33,965 bases of DNA. Source: Acidobacteriota bacterium. Lineage in GTDB: Bacteria; Acidobacteriota; Thermoanaerobaculia; Gp7-AA8. Shown here one piece after another: positions 25,635-33,965 of this stretch (its first letter is position 1; the number at the start of each line of letters is the position of its first letter). The position numbers were made by a program, and so were the translations under genes. The DNA lies in contig JACPDH010000060.1 of NCBI GenBank assembly GCA_016184115.1, positions 1 to 33,965 of the forward strand, in the 5' to 3' direction. The notes beneath the pieces are model-generated. The model was not told the DNA's origin, did not search any database, and saw nothing but the letters and a program-made list of their open reading frames with translations.

Positions 25635-25727
25635 GGCCGAAGTGAGAACGCTGAACGCTGAATTGTGAATCCAGAAGGGAAGCGTTTCTGGATTCACAAT
25701 TCAGCGTTCAGCGTTCTCACTTCGGCT
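25635..25727. repeat. Perfect 38-bp inverted repeat made of heptads (element 7), probable bidirectional terminator
   Basis: The arms 25637-25674 and 25688-25725 are perfect reverse complements with a 13-nt loop. GAA occurs at 25639, 25646, 25653, 25660 and 25667, and TTC at 25693, 25700, 25707, 25714 and 25721. Outer pairs G25636-C25726 and G25635-T25727 extend it. CTTTTCT follows on the plus strand. It lies between the convergent ends of sthA and the VWFA gene. Confidence 0.92.
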
Positions 25728-25780
25728 TTTCTCCTCGATCCGTAGAGCGACCCAGCCGCCTACGGTTCGTCGCTTTGACA

Positions 25781-27565
25781 TCAAGGGATGTACCCTCGGA
25801 TCGTCCGTACGACGGCCCCTTCCTTCTTCACCTTCACCGCCACGGTACGATAGGCGCCGTCGCTCTTCGAGGCCTCCGCATAGTAGCCGACGAGGTATTG
25901 CGAGCGCAGGTCGCGTTCGAGCTTGTCATAGGTGTCGGTGAGCCCGTCGACGTTCTTCACGAAGTAGACGACGGCGCCGGTCTCAGCGGCGAGGTTCTTG
26001 ATCGCCGAGGAACCAAGCGAGGAGATTCCGATCGCGATGAAGTAGACGGGCACGCGCGCGGTTCGCACGTACTGCAACATGTCGTTGTACTTCAATCGCG
26101 ATACGGTGTCTTCGCCGTCGGTGACGATGACGAGCGCCTTCCGTCCCGGAATCGATCGAAATCGATAGAGCCCCGTGACGATGGCGTCGTAGAGCGCCGT
26201 GCCGCCATCGGGCTCCGGCATCGTCTCGATCTGACTCGTGAGCGAGCCGAGGTCGCTGAGGAACGGCGAGATGCGCTGCGTCTCCCAGGAGAATCCACCG
26301 AAGAATGCGCGATCGCCAGTCGAGAGTACGTCCTTGAAGAACGCGATTGCGGCCCCTCGTGCCACATCGATACGAGGCTTCATCGAACCGGAGTGATCGA
26401 CGAGCACTCCGATCGAAAGCGGCAGGTTCGATGCGAAGTTGAAGGTCGAGATCTTCTGCGGCTTTCCTTGTTCGAGGATGGTGAAGTCGTCCTTTTCGAG
26501 TCCCGCGATCACGACACCGGCCTTGTCGACGACGTTGACCGGCAGCTCGATGAGATTGACCTGGATCTCTTCGCCGAACCGCTGCCCGTTAAGGAAGAGG
26601 AGGTCGGATGCGAGCTCCTTTCCTTCCGCATCGAGAACGACGGCTGTGATGAACTCGGCACCTTCGAGCGATTTCGTAGGCAGCGAGATCGCGTAGGGCC
26701 CGCGGCTCCATTCCGCGATGCGGCGACTCCCCGCGTCGAGCGTGACTTTCGCGATCGCGGTCGCCGATCCGCCATTCTGGATGCTCACTTTGATGTGCGT
26801 TAGGCCGTCGGGCGTCGCATTCCTGGTCAATTTCGCCTCGACCGGGTTGTCGCGTTCGTTGACGACCCACGCGTCAGCATCGACGAAACGCCCCTTCGGA
26901 TCGAACCCGATCGCGCGAACTTCGACGCGCCGCGGCAGGCTTCCAAGATCGAGCTCTGCCCGGTATGGGGGGCCGTTCTTGGTGAAGATCTTCTTCTCGC
27001 CGATCCAGAACTCGACCTTCTTCACTGGCGGTTCGACATCGACGTCGACGATGAAGAGGTTCGGCGCGAGGTCACGACGCGGAGGACGGATCTTCACTGC
27101 TCCCGCCGTCTCCGAAATGACGCCTTCCGCGAAGATCGCGTCGGCAGTCGCGTCGTCCGACGCGACATACGGCCGTCCCGTCTTCGCAACGTCGATCGTT
27201 GCAGACCCCTTACCGAGAATCATCGGCATCTCATTCTCGATTGGAACCAAAAGGCGAACATCGATGCCCACCGAGCCGGCCGGGAGCGTTTGGATGAATG
27301 CCCACGATCGCGATCCAGCCGGAATCTGATACCGAAACGTGCGCGCAACGACGCCAGCCTGCGCTACGGAGCCCTGAAGCTCGAGTGGCACTCCGGGCGG
27401 CGGCTCAACGCCCTCGAATGCAGCCGTCATGCGCGTCACAATTCCGCTGTCGCCGTCACCTAGCGTCTCGTGCGTAAGCTTGATCGAAGAGGGCGCAGGC
27501 CTCGCGGGCTCTGCGGATGAGGGCAACGCCAAGGCGAGCACGAGCACGACAAAGGCAGTTCGCAT
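25781..27565 (-). CDS. Secreted VWFA-domain protein, acidobacterial VWFA-related type
   Basis: The protein has 594 residues from the ATG at 27565; a GTG three codons earlier (27574) is the alternative. A signal peptide (RTAFVVLVLALALPSSA) predicts export. The middle is beta-rich, with Ig-like segments. At about residues 340-380 is the strand block VNVVDKAGVVIAGLEKDDF, and the VWA domain follows with the metal-site motif DHSGSM, GGTALYDAI and VTDGEDT. This order is what I associate with the VWFA-related family named after Acidobacteria. The role is unknown; such proteins may bind partners in the cell envelope. It is divergent from mobB, which begins under 100 nt away. Confidence 0.88.
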   Translation of the reverse strand: MRTAFVVLVLALALPSSAEPARPAPSSIKLTHETLGDGDSGIVTRMTAAFEGVEPPPGVPLELQGSVAQAGVVARTFRYQIPAGSRSWAFIQTLPAGSVGIDVRLLVPIENEMPMILGKGSATIDVAKTGRPYVASDDATADAIFAEGVISETAGAVKIRPPRRDLAPNLFIVDVDVEPPVKKVEFWIGEKKIFTKNGPPYRAELDLGSLPRRVEVRAIGFDPKGRFVDADAWVVNERDNPVEAKLTRNATPDGLTHIKVSIQNGGSATAIAKVTLDAGSRRIAEWSRGPYAISLPTKSLEGAEFITAVVLDAEGKELASDLLFLNGQRFGEEIQVNLIELPVNVVDKAGVVIAGLEKDDFTILEQGKPQKISTFNFASNLPLSIGVLVDHSGSMKPRIDVARGAAIAFFKDVLSTGDRAFFGGFSWETQRISPFLSDLGSLTSQIETMPEPDGGTALYDAIVTGLYRFRSIPGRKALVIVTDGEDTVSRLKYNDMLQYVRTARVPVYFIAIGISSLGSSAIKNLAAETGAVVYFVKNVDGLTDTYDKLERDLRSQYLVGYYAEASKSDGAYRTVAVKVKKEGAVVRTIRGYIP

Positions 27566-27658
27566 TCCATCCACAACGGTTATGGCGTCTTGGTCGATTC
27601 TCTTTCCGAACGTGCGACACTGGATGTTGACAGCGGCTTACCGTCGCTGGCCACGACC

Positions 27659-28156
27659 ATGCGCAGCACTATCGGGATCATCGGATTCTCACGCTCGGGC
27701 AAGACGACTCTCGCGGTCGCTCTCGTGCGCCACTTCGCCGCGCGCGGCGAGCGTGTCGCATACGTCAAGCATACGCATCACGCCGTCGGTGCGCTCGGCG
27801 ACGAGGGAGACACGCACCTCGCTCGCCTCGCTGGCGCTTCGGTCGTCGTCGCAGCAGACGAGGTAGTCTCGGTCGAGTGGAACGCCGGCGGGCAGATGAG
27901 TGCCCCTGAGCCTTACGATGATCCCGCGATCCTCGTGGGATCGATCGACGCGGACCTCGTCGTCGTCGAGGGCTGGAAGGACCTGCGCCTTTGGCCCGTG
28001 ATCCTCGTGGAACGCGCGGGGATCGAGCGCCTTCGCCCGGCTCCCGCGATTGTTGCGGTTGTCAGCGACACCGAGAGCGAGCTTCCGGTCCCACGCTTCG
28101 CGCCCGACGACCTCGCCGGGATCGCGCGCTTTGTCGATAGAATCGCGAGCGTTTGA
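27659..28156 (+). CDS. mobB: MobB-like molybdopterin-guanine dinucleotide biosynthesis adaptor
   Basis: The protein has 165 residues from the ATG at 27659. A TTG at 27590 would add 23 residues ahead of the first strand and is unlikely. The P-loop is GFSRSGKTT, followed by YVKHTHHAV and DLVVVEGWKDL, the conserved MobB blocks. It is a GTP-binding partner of MobA in adding GMP to molybdopterin. No other molybdenum cofactor genes are in the window, so it is separated from its pathway. The stop overlaps the next start as TGATG, implying coupling. Confidence 0.9.
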   Translation: MRSTIGIIGFSRSGKTTLAVALVRHFAARGERVAYVKHTHHAVGALGDEGDTHLARLAGASVVVAADEVVSVEWNAGGQMSAPEPYDDPAILVGSIDADLVVVEGWKDLRLWPVILVERAGIERLRPAPAIVAVVSDTESELPVPRFAPDDLAGIARFVDRIASV

Positions 28157-29466
28157 TGCGCTATGACACGTTGATCCTCGACCTCGACGGCACGCTCGTC
28201 GACTCCTACGACGCGCTCGCGATTGCCGTGAACCATGCGCGCCAGCATCTCGGCTTTCCCGCGCTCGACAGTGAGAAGATCAAAGGCTTCGTTGGCGATG
28301 GGCTCGAGACTCTTCTCGAGCGCGTCTTTGCTCCCTTACCGGTGCCGTCTCATGCGCGCGAGCTCTTCGAGGAACGCTACGACGCGGTCTGCTGCGCCGA
28401 GTCGCGTCCGCTCGACGGCGTCATTGAAACACTCGCGACGCTTCACGCCCTCGGCGTCCGAATGGCCGTCTGCACGAACAAACCGACGTCGTTCTCCGTG
28501 AAGATCGTCGAACATCTCGGAATCGACCGCTACCTCGACGCCGTCGTCGGACCCGACGTCGCGGGTGCGCGAAAGCCCGACGCGCGTCACGTCGAGGCTG
28601 CACTCGCCGCTGCCGGCGGTTCTCGCGACGCAGCGCTCTTCGTCGGCGACATGCTGGTCGACGTCGACGCGGCTCGGAACGCCGGAATCGCGTGCGCCGT
28701 CGTCGCGACGGGAGCGACGGGAATCGACGTGCTCCGCCGCTCCCAGGCGCGCCACCTGCTCCGCCGCTTTGCCGACCTCGTCGGCGTCGTTACAGGAACG
28801 TCCCGGCGGCGTGGGCCGATGCCCGGCACGCGACTCATCTTCTTCGACGCCGATTCGACACTCGCGGCGATCGAGGGCATCGATGAGCTCGCAGGCGGCA
28901 GCGTGGAGATCGCTGCGCTCACCACCGCGGCGATGAATGGCGAGGTCGCGCTCGGCGAAGTTTACGCGCGACGATTGGAGCTCTTGAGGCCCTCGCGGGG
29001 AGCGGTGGACGAGCTCAGTCGGCGCTACCTCGACACGATGATTCCCGATGCGCCGGAGACGATGGAGGCGCTGCGTGCCGCCGGAATGGAGATCTTCATC
29101 GTGTCGGGAGGCTTCGAGCAGGCGATTCTTCCGCTCGCGGAGAAACTCGGCATCCCGCAGCGGTGCGTTCATGCGGTCCGGCTGGAATTCGACGTTGCGG
29201 GTAACTACGCCGGCTTCGATCGGAGCTCGCCGCTGACGCGAAATGGCGGGAAGGAGACGGTCGTCATGAACGTCCGCGCTCGCTCGAAAGGGAAGGCGGT
29301 GTTCATCGGCGACGGCATCACCGATCTCGAAGCGAAGCCGGCGGTCGAGCTCTTCATCGGCTTTGGCGGCGTCGCGCGGCGCGAACGCGTCTGCGGCGAG
29401 GCCGACGTCTATCTCACGGAACCGCGCCTCACCGCGATTTTGCCACATATTATATTAAAGAAATAA
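28156..29466 (+). CDS. serB: Tandem HAD phosphatases: phosphoglycolate phosphatase-like + phosphoserine phosphatase (SerB)
   Basis: The protein has 436 residues holding two HAD-superfamily phosphatases in one frame. Residues 1-210 resemble Gph: DLDGTLVDS (D9, D11), GFVGDGLETLL, CTNKP, RKPDARH and FVGDMLVDVDAARNAG. Residues about 222-436 match phosphoserine phosphatase of the eukaryote-like type: DADSTLAAIEGIDELAG (D231, D233), IVSGGFEQ, GGK and FIGDGITDLEA followed by FIGFGG. Both catalytic sets look intact. The second half removes phosphate from phosphoserine, the final step of serine synthesis. The SerC-like and SerA genes follow. The Gph-like half may act on 2-phosphoglycolate or another small phosphate. 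The start is fixed by the TGATG overlap with mobB. An internal ATG at 28819 could allow separate translation of the SerB half. Confidence 0.9.
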   Translation: MRYDTLILDLDGTLVDSYDALAIAVNHARQHLGFPALDSEKIKGFVGDGLETLLERVFAPLPVPSHARELFEERYDAVCCAESRPLDGVIETLATLHALGVRMAVCTNKPTSFSVKIVEHLGIDRYLDAVVGPDVAGARKPDARHVEAALAAAGGSRDAALFVGDMLVDVDAARNAGIACAVVATGATGIDVLRRSQARHLLRRFADLVGVVTGTSRRRGPMPGTRLIFFDADSTLAAIEGIDELAGGSVEIAALTTAAMNGEVALGEVYARRLELLRPSRGAVDELSRRYLDTMIPDAPETMEALRAAGMEIFIVSGGFEQAILPLAEKLGIPQRCVHAVRLEFDVAGNYAGFDRSSPLTRNGGKETVVMNVRARSKGKAVFIGDGITDLEAKPAVELFIGFGGVARRERVCGEADVYLTEPRLTAILPHIILKK

Positions 29467-29623
29467 TAATTGGTAATAATTAATATTGTAAATATCACGA
29501 CTACCCTTCGGCTACATAGTTATAAATCGTTTAAACGTACATACTCATGTCAAGCATAGCGTTACCGTAGTCGCTTATTGTTAATCGCGTAATTTTCAAT
29601 TCTCAATTCCCAATCCATACTTC
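29460..29623. repeat. Paired heptad arrays (element 8) with strongly AT-rich interior
   Basis: Left: GAA at 29460, then TAA at 29467, 29474 and 29481. Right: TTT, TTC, TTC, TCC and TTC at 29593, 29600, 29607, 29614 and 29621, ending five bases before the serC-like start. The whole 162-nt gap is far richer in A and T than its surroundings, with runs such as AATAATAATTGG. It interrupts an otherwise tight serB-serC-serA unit. Confidence 0.6.
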
Positions 29624-29628
29624 CGCCG

Positions 29629-30720
29629 ATGTCCGATCCGTGCCGCTACTTCATTCCTGGTCCCGTCTGGGTGCGCTCCGAAGTCCTCGCTGAGATGACG
29701 AGGCCGATGGTCGGACACCGGAGCGGGGAGTTCCGCGCGGTGATGGCGCGAATCTTTCCTGACTTGAAGGCGCTCTTTCGAACAACGCAGCACGCATTCG
29801 TCGCGAGCTGTTCAGGAACCGGGCTCCTGGAGGCAGCGATCGTCAATTGCGTGCCGAGGAGCGTCCTGGTGACGACCTGCGGCGCCTTCTCCGAGCGTTG
29901 GTATTCGATTGCGAACCGGCTCGGCCTCGAAGTTGACAGGCTGGAGCTCGAATGGGGACAGGCGGTCGACCCGGTTCGCCTCGCGGACCATCTCGCCTCG
30001 CGGCGTCATCGGTACGACGCGGTGACGATCACGCACAACGAGACGTCGACCGGAGTGATCAACGACGTCGAGGCGCTCGCCCGCGTCGTGCGCGAGCATT
30101 CGAGCGACACGCTCGTTCTCGTCGATGCGGTCTCCTCGCTCGCGAGCGCGCCGCTCGAATTCGACGCATGGGGCCTCGACGTCTGCGTGGCGTCGAGTCA
30201 GAAGGGAATCGGCGTACCACCAGGCGCCGCGGTCTTCGCCGTATCGGAGCACGCGATGGAGCGGAGCGCGTCAGAGAAGTTCAAAGGGATGTACTTCGAC
30301 TTTCTCGAATTCCGTAAGCACTTCGACGAGAGCGGCAATGTGCCATATACGCCGGCCGTGCCGGTCTACTACGCCCTCGCGGCGCAGCTCGAGCACATTC
30401 TGCGCGCCGAGGGTCTGGAAGCGCGCTGGGCGCGGCACCGCGCCATGCGCGATGCGGTGCTCGCGAAGACGGCGGCACATGCCGACCCTCTCGCGTCGAA
30501 CGGGCACGAGTCACCAAGCGTCACGACTCTCGTGCCTAAGCACGGACGGTCACCTCGGGCGATTGTCGACTCCATGAAGTCACGCGGCTTCACGGTCTCA
30601 GGCGGCTACGGACGAATCAAGGACGACACGTTCCGGATCGGGCACATGGGCGACCTGACTCTCACCGACGTCGAGACGATGCTCGCGGCGCTCGAGGAGG
30701 TGTTCGATGAGTCGAGGTGA
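29629..30720 (+). CDS. serC: Class V PLP aminotransferase, probable phosphoserine aminotransferase
   Basis: The protein has 363 residues of the fold-type I, class V family: FIPGPVWVRSEVL at the N-terminus, MVGHRS, SCSGTGLLEAA for phosphate binding, DAVSSLASAPL with the PLP Asp, and SSQKGIG with the Schiff-base Lys. By sequence it is closer to the alanine-glyoxylate/serine-pyruvate aminotransferase branch than to E. coli SerC. Position between a phosphoserine phosphatase and serA points to 3-phosphohydroxypyruvate as substrate, as in organisms that use this branch for serine synthesis. The substrate is inferred from context. It overlaps serA by 14 nt. Confidence 0.85.
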   Translation: MSDPCRYFIPGPVWVRSEVLAEMTRPMVGHRSGEFRAVMARIFPDLKALFRTTQHAFVASCSGTGLLEAAIVNCVPRSVLVTTCGAFSERWYSIANRLGLEVDRLELEWGQAVDPVRLADHLASRRHRYDAVTITHNETSTGVINDVEALARVVREHSSDTLVLVDAVSSLASAPLEFDAWGLDVCVASSQKGIGVPPGAAVFAVSEHAMERSASEKFKGMYFDFLEFRKHFDESGNVPYTPAVPVYYALAAQLEHILRAEGLEARWARHRAMRDAVLAKTAAHADPLASNGHESPSVTTLVPKHGRSPRAIVDSMKSRGFTVSGGYGRIKDDTFRIGHMGDLTLTDVETMLAALEEVFDESR

Positions 30721-32317
30721 TTCCGTGTCCCAGCCCCGTTTCCGCATCCTCGTCACCGACACACTCGCCGATTCCGGACTCGACCTGCTTCGCAGGCAGT
30801 CCGACGTAGTCCTCGACTATCGTCCCGGCCTCGCGGGTCCGGAGCTTCATCGCGAGATCGCGGCCGCCGACGCAATCGTCACGCGAAGCGGAACGGCGGT
30901 GACCGACGAGCTGCTGTCGCATGCGACGCAGCTTCGCGTGGTGGGACGCGCCGGAGTCGGGCTCGACAACGTCGATGTGGAGGCGGCAACGAGACGCGGC
31001 ATACTCGTCATCAACGCGCCCACGGCCAACATTCTCTCGGCGACCGAGCACACGATGGCGATGATGCTCGCACTCTGTCGGAACGTTCCGGCAGCCGACG
31101 CGTCGGTACGCCTAGGCGAGTGGAAACGGGCAAAGTTCATGGGGACCGAGCTCTCCGGAAAGACGCTCGGCATCATCGGGCTTGGCAGAATCGGCAGTCG
31201 TGTCGCCGAGCGGGCACGCAGCTTCGGCATGCGAATCATCGCGTACGATCCGTACATCGCGACGTTTGCGTTCGAACGGGCCGGGGCGGAGGAAGTCACG
31301 TTCGACACGCTGCTTTCCGAGTCCGATTTCGTCACGGTCCACACGCCGCTGACGGAGGAGACGCGTGGGATGATCCGCGCGGCCGAGATCGGGAAGATGA
31401 AGCCGGGCGTGATGTTCGTCAATTGCGCTCGCGGCGGAATCTACGACGAGAACGATCTCGCTGCCGCACTTCACGAGGGGCAGGTTGCAGGGGCCGCGGT
31501 CGACGTCTATGTCGAGGAGCCGCCGACGGCGGATCATCCGCTGCTCAACGCGCCGAATCTCGTGCTCACTCCGCACATCGGCGCGAACACATGGGAAGCA
31601 CAGGACCGCGTCGCGGTGCAGACGGCCGAAATGGTCGTCGAGGCGCTGCGCGGATCGATCTTCGTCTCTGCCGTGAATCTGCCGTTTGAAGGCGTTGCCG
31701 AGAGTGGCGTTCGCGCCTTGATCAATCTCGCGGAGAAGGTCGGCTCCTTCGCCGGTCAGATCATCCGTGGTGCCGTCGAGGAGATTGCACTCGAGTTGTG
31801 GGGTGTCGAAGAGAAACACGCCAGCATCCTCGCGGTGGGAGCGGTCAAGGGGATTCTCGACCCGGTGCTGAGCGAGTCGATCAATTACGTGAACGCTCTC
31901 GCGGTCGCGCAGCAGCGCGGAATCCAGTGCTCCACGACTGTCCACGAGACGCTGGTCGATTACGCACACCTCGTGACGCTCCGCGTTCGGAGCGACGCCG
32001 AAGAGATGCGCGTTTCCGGCACGCTTTTCGGCGAGAAGAACGCGCGAATCGTCGACGTCAACGCGTTCCAGGTCGAGTTCCGTCCCGCAGGCCACCTCCT
32101 CTACATGGTGAACCACGACGTCCCCGGCGTCGTCGGCAAGGTGGGGACGATTCTCGGGGACCGCGAGATCAACATCGCCGAGTACAACCTCGCCCGGGCG
32201 AGTGAGAAAGGGGTCGCGATGGCGATCGTGACCGTCGACTCGCCTCTCGACGAGGGGACGCTTGCGTTCCTCCGCTCCTTCAAAGAGATGCGAGACGTTA
32301 GGCAGATCCGGCTCTGA
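30707..32317 (+). CDS. serA: D-3-phosphoglycerate dehydrogenase
   Basis: The protein has 536 residues, the long form with an intervening (ASB) domain and a C-terminal ACT domain, as in Mycobacterium SerA. The NAD-binding motif is GLGRIGSRVAERA. The catalytic triad is visible as NCARGG (Arg), VYVEEPP (Glu) and LTPHIGANT (His). The ACT region includes DVPGVVGKVGTIL and NIAEYNLAR, suggesting serine feedback. It catalyses the first committed step of serine synthesis. The ATG at 30707 has GAGGAGGTG five bases upstream, inside the serC-like gene. A GTG at 30725 with its own GAGGTGA is an alternative. Confidence 0.96.
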   Translation: MSRGDSVSQPRFRILVTDTLADSGLDLLRRQSDVVLDYRPGLAGPELHREIAAADAIVTRSGTAVTDELLSHATQLRVVGRAGVGLDNVDVEAATRRGILVINAPTANILSATEHTMAMMLALCRNVPAADASVRLGEWKRAKFMGTELSGKTLGIIGLGRIGSRVAERARSFGMRIIAYDPYIATFAFERAGAEEVTFDTLLSESDFVTVHTPLTEETRGMIRAAEIGKMKPGVMFVNCARGGIYDENDLAAALHEGQVAGAAVDVYVEEPPTADHPLLNAPNLVLTPHIGANTWEAQDRVAVQTAEMVVEALRGSIFVSAVNLPFEGVAESGVRALINLAEKVGSFAGQIIRGAVEEIALELWGVEEKHASILAVGAVKGILDPVLSESINYVNALAVAQQRGIQCSTTVHETLVDYAHLVTLRVRSDAEEMRVSGTLFGEKNARIVDVNAFQVEFRPAGHLLYMVNHDVPGVVGKVGTILGDREINIAEYNLARASEKGVAMAIVTVDSPLDEGTLAFLRSFKEMRDVRQIRL

Positions 32318-32326
32318 TCCGCCGGA

Positions 32327-33965
32327 TCAATCCACGGCCCAGATCTGCGCGGCGTCGCCTCGCAGGCCGAACGCATACGCGACGTCCATCTCGTCCTCCC
32401 AGACGAGGTGAAACCCGCGCACCGGTGCGGGAGGCCCGATCCCGGCGATGGCTGCCTTCCCGTTCGCGAAATAGGCGCGCCACCAGAAGGTCGCCGCTGC
32501 GTCGGGACCCGCTTCGATCCATCCCGTCCCTCGCGCGTACCGGCGCTCGTCGAAACCAGCGATTCTCGCGGTCGCCGCGAGCTGCGCGATCGGGTGGTTG
32601 AGCAGGATGAATGTCACGCCACGATCGCGGCAGTAGCGTCGCAGTGCTTCGTCGTCGGCAGAGAGCAGCGCAGTCGCAGCGGCCTCTAGCTCGCCCGGCT
32701 TGCCCATCGTACCGAAGTTGTCGATCACCACTTGCCGCCCGCTGTAGAACGCGACGAGATGTCCGCGGTCCCAGGGGGCGAGCACTCGCCCGGGAGTCGT
32801 TAGGCTGCGCAGCGCGATCGCCGCGCGGATCGTTGCCTCGGTTTGCACACCAGGCGAGCGGCCGGCCGACGGGAGATAGACGAACGTTGCGATTCCGGGC
32901 GCGAGTACGACGAGAGCCGCGATCCATCCTGCCAGCCGCTTTCGCCCGGCGCGGAACTCTCCGTCGAAGGCGTACGTTCCCGCGAGCGCGATCAGCGGCA
33001 CCGACACGTAGACGAGGCGCCGGCTCGTGATCGCAAGAGCGCCGTAAGAGATCGCGAAGAGCGCGAGTGCGAGACGACTGCGCGATTCGTCTTTGCGCGC
33101 CGCGACGAAGAGAAGCACGGCCGCGACGGTCGGCGCGAGTAGAAGTGCGTCGAGCCAGATCGTCGCCCGATCGTCAAAGAAGGGACGAAACTCGTCGATC
33201 GTCGAAAGCCACCGATCTCCGCCGAAGAATCCGCCCCCCTGCCCGACGACGCTACGGATCGACGGCATGGCGGAGAGAATCACCGCAGGGAGTCCCGCCG
33301 CGACGATTGCCCGCGCGGGCCGCGGCAAGCGCCAGAGCCAAGGCGTCGCGGCGAGCGCCAGCGCAACGGCGGCGCCGCCCAGGAGAAGCGCATGTGGCAC
33401 GCCGAGGAACCAAGCGCTCTCCGGATAATCGGCGGGCAGCGTGAGCCTGTAAGCGCCAATGGCAAGCGTCGGCACCGCGAATCCAATCGCCCCTTCGACC
33501 AGTCGCGCGCGACAGGGCGCGAGAAGCAGCAACACGCCGAAGGCGACGCCGCAGCCGAGAAGCAGCGCGGTCTGTACGAAGAGTGCTGACGTGAGCACGA
33601 TGGCCAGCACGAGCGCGCGTCCCGGGCGAACCGGGCCGCTGGCGTCGCCGGCGATCCACGCGACTGTCGCCGCGATCGCCACCATCAACGGTCCCTCGGC
33701 CACATGGTGATCGAGCCGCGCGAGCTGTGAGACGAAGATCAGCGGCATCGGAACTGCGACTCCCAGCCCCGCAACCAACCCCGCGGGAGCTCCCAGTCTC
33801 CATGCGATCGCCACGCCGAGTGTCGCCGCGAAGATTGCGCCGAGCAGCGGAGCGACCCAGATCGCGACCGCGAGCGCGTCGATACCCGTGAATCCGAGCG
33901 CGCGGAGCAGACTCGCAATCGAGAAGTCCCACAGCGGAGGCCATGGACACCAGGCGCCCGTCACG
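32327..33965 (-). CDS. STT3-like multi-pass membrane glycosyltransferase (GT-C), 5' end outside window
   Basis: There are 545 residues before the edge, with no N-terminus. A GTG at 33964 is in frame, but the protein already starts inside a conserved-looking loop (PWPPLWDFSIASLL), so the true start lies beyond. About ten hydrophobic helices follow, including LDHHVAEGPL, which resembles the acidic loop motif of oligosaccharyltransferases. After the membrane part comes APWDRGHLVAFYSGRQVVIDN, reminiscent of the WWDYG block of STT3/PglB/AglB with one aromatic replaced. It could transfer a lipid-linked glycan to protein or lipid. The missing N-terminus prevents checking the first catalytic Asp. Convergent with serA, with nine bases between stops. 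Confidence 0.75.
   Translation of the reverse strand, partial: VTGAWCPWPPLWDFSIASLLRALGFTGIDALAVAIWVAPLLGAIFAATLGVAIAWRLGAPAGLVAGLGVAVPMPLIFVSQLARLDHHVAEGPLMVAIAATVAWIAGDASGPVRPGRALVLAIVLTSALFVQTALLLGCGVAFGVLLLLAPCRARLVEGAIGFAVPTLAIGAYRLTLPADYPESAWFLGVPHALLLGGAAVALALAATPWLWRLPRPARAIVAAGLPAVILSAMPSIRSVVGQGGGFFGGDRWLSTIDEFRPFFDDRATIWLDALLLAPTVAAVLLFVAARKDESRSRLALALFAISYGALAITSRRLVYVSVPLIALAGTYAFDGEFRAGRKRLAGWIAALVVLAPGIATFVYLPSAGRSPGVQTEATIRAAIALRSLTTPGRVLAPWDRGHLVAFYSGRQVVIDNFGTMGKPGELEAAATALLSADDEALRRYCRDRGVTFILLNHPIAQLAATARIAGFDERRYARGTGWIEAGPDAAATFWWRAYFANGKAAIAGIGPPAPVRGFHLVWEDEMDVAYAFGLRGDAAQIWAVD

Noticed and set aside
28336-29448. 370-codon minus-strand frame
   Set aside because: It is antisense to the double-HAD gene, with no motif.
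29467-29628. Horizontally acquired island or phage attachment site because of AT-richness
   Set aside because: The stretch is only 162 nt, with no integrase, no direct repeats and intact operon partners on both sides.

Overview
The window is a GC-rich bacterial chromosome segment, densely packed with housekeeping and metabolic genes. No phage, transposase, integrase or CRISPR genes are visible. Acidobacteriota is the most likely source. A secreted VWFA protein (25781-27565) has the architecture I associate with the acidobacterial VWFA-related family, and it sits with an MglB/MglA pair, a fused aspartokinase/diaminopimelate decarboxylase, and both an NAD-type and an NADP-type glutamate dehydrogenase. 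The phylum call rests on gene content only.

Layout. (1) 1-9148: three paralogous proteins built on the PEP/pyruvate-binding ATP-grasp domain of PEP synthase and pyruvate phosphate dikinase. One is on the minus strand and leaves the window. Two overlap on the plus strand. An NAD-type glutamate dehydrogenase with a textbook terminator lies between them. The two complete paralogs lack the phosphohistidine swivel domain and the PEP-binding barrel. They carry instead a shared C-terminal module with a GPGRWGS motif, and one of them ends in a minimal nucleotidyltransferase domain. This is the best candidate for an undescribed system here. (2) 9204-11519, minus strand: a metallophosphoesterase and an NADP-type GdhA. 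(3) 11761-13210: a zinc-ribbon/HELGH membrane protein, a small hypothetical gene, and a gene-free stretch that may encode an ncRNA. (4) 13315-17297: tRNA-Arg(ACG), tadA, two tRNA-Ser genes, SRP RNA, dnaX, ebfC and recR, an order like that of Bacillus. tadA lies next to the tRNA whose anticodon A34 its product deaminates. (5) 17401-19541: mglB, mglA and yvcK. (6) 19576-25628: lysAC (minus), yciH, glmU and sthA. (7) 25781-32317: the VWFA protein (minus), then mobB, a double-HAD protein ending in a phosphoserine phosphatase, a SerC-type aminotransferase and serA. The last three cover the whole phosphorylated serine pathway. (8) 32327 to the edge: a partial STT3-like membrane glycosyltransferase.

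Overlaid on this is an unusual intergenic structure. At eight places (about 2.4, 14.1, 14.3, 14.55, 16.6, 22.1, 25.7 and 29.5 kb) there are paired arrays of degenerate 7-bp units. The left array has GAA/GGA-type triplets, and the right array has TTC/TCC-type triplets, at intervals of mostly exactly 7 nt. Each pair therefore forms a long, often imperfect, inverted repeat. The pair at 25.7 kb is a perfect 38-bp hairpin between convergent genes. Several arrays end just before a gene or an RNA start. Two of the elements have strongly AT-rich interiors.
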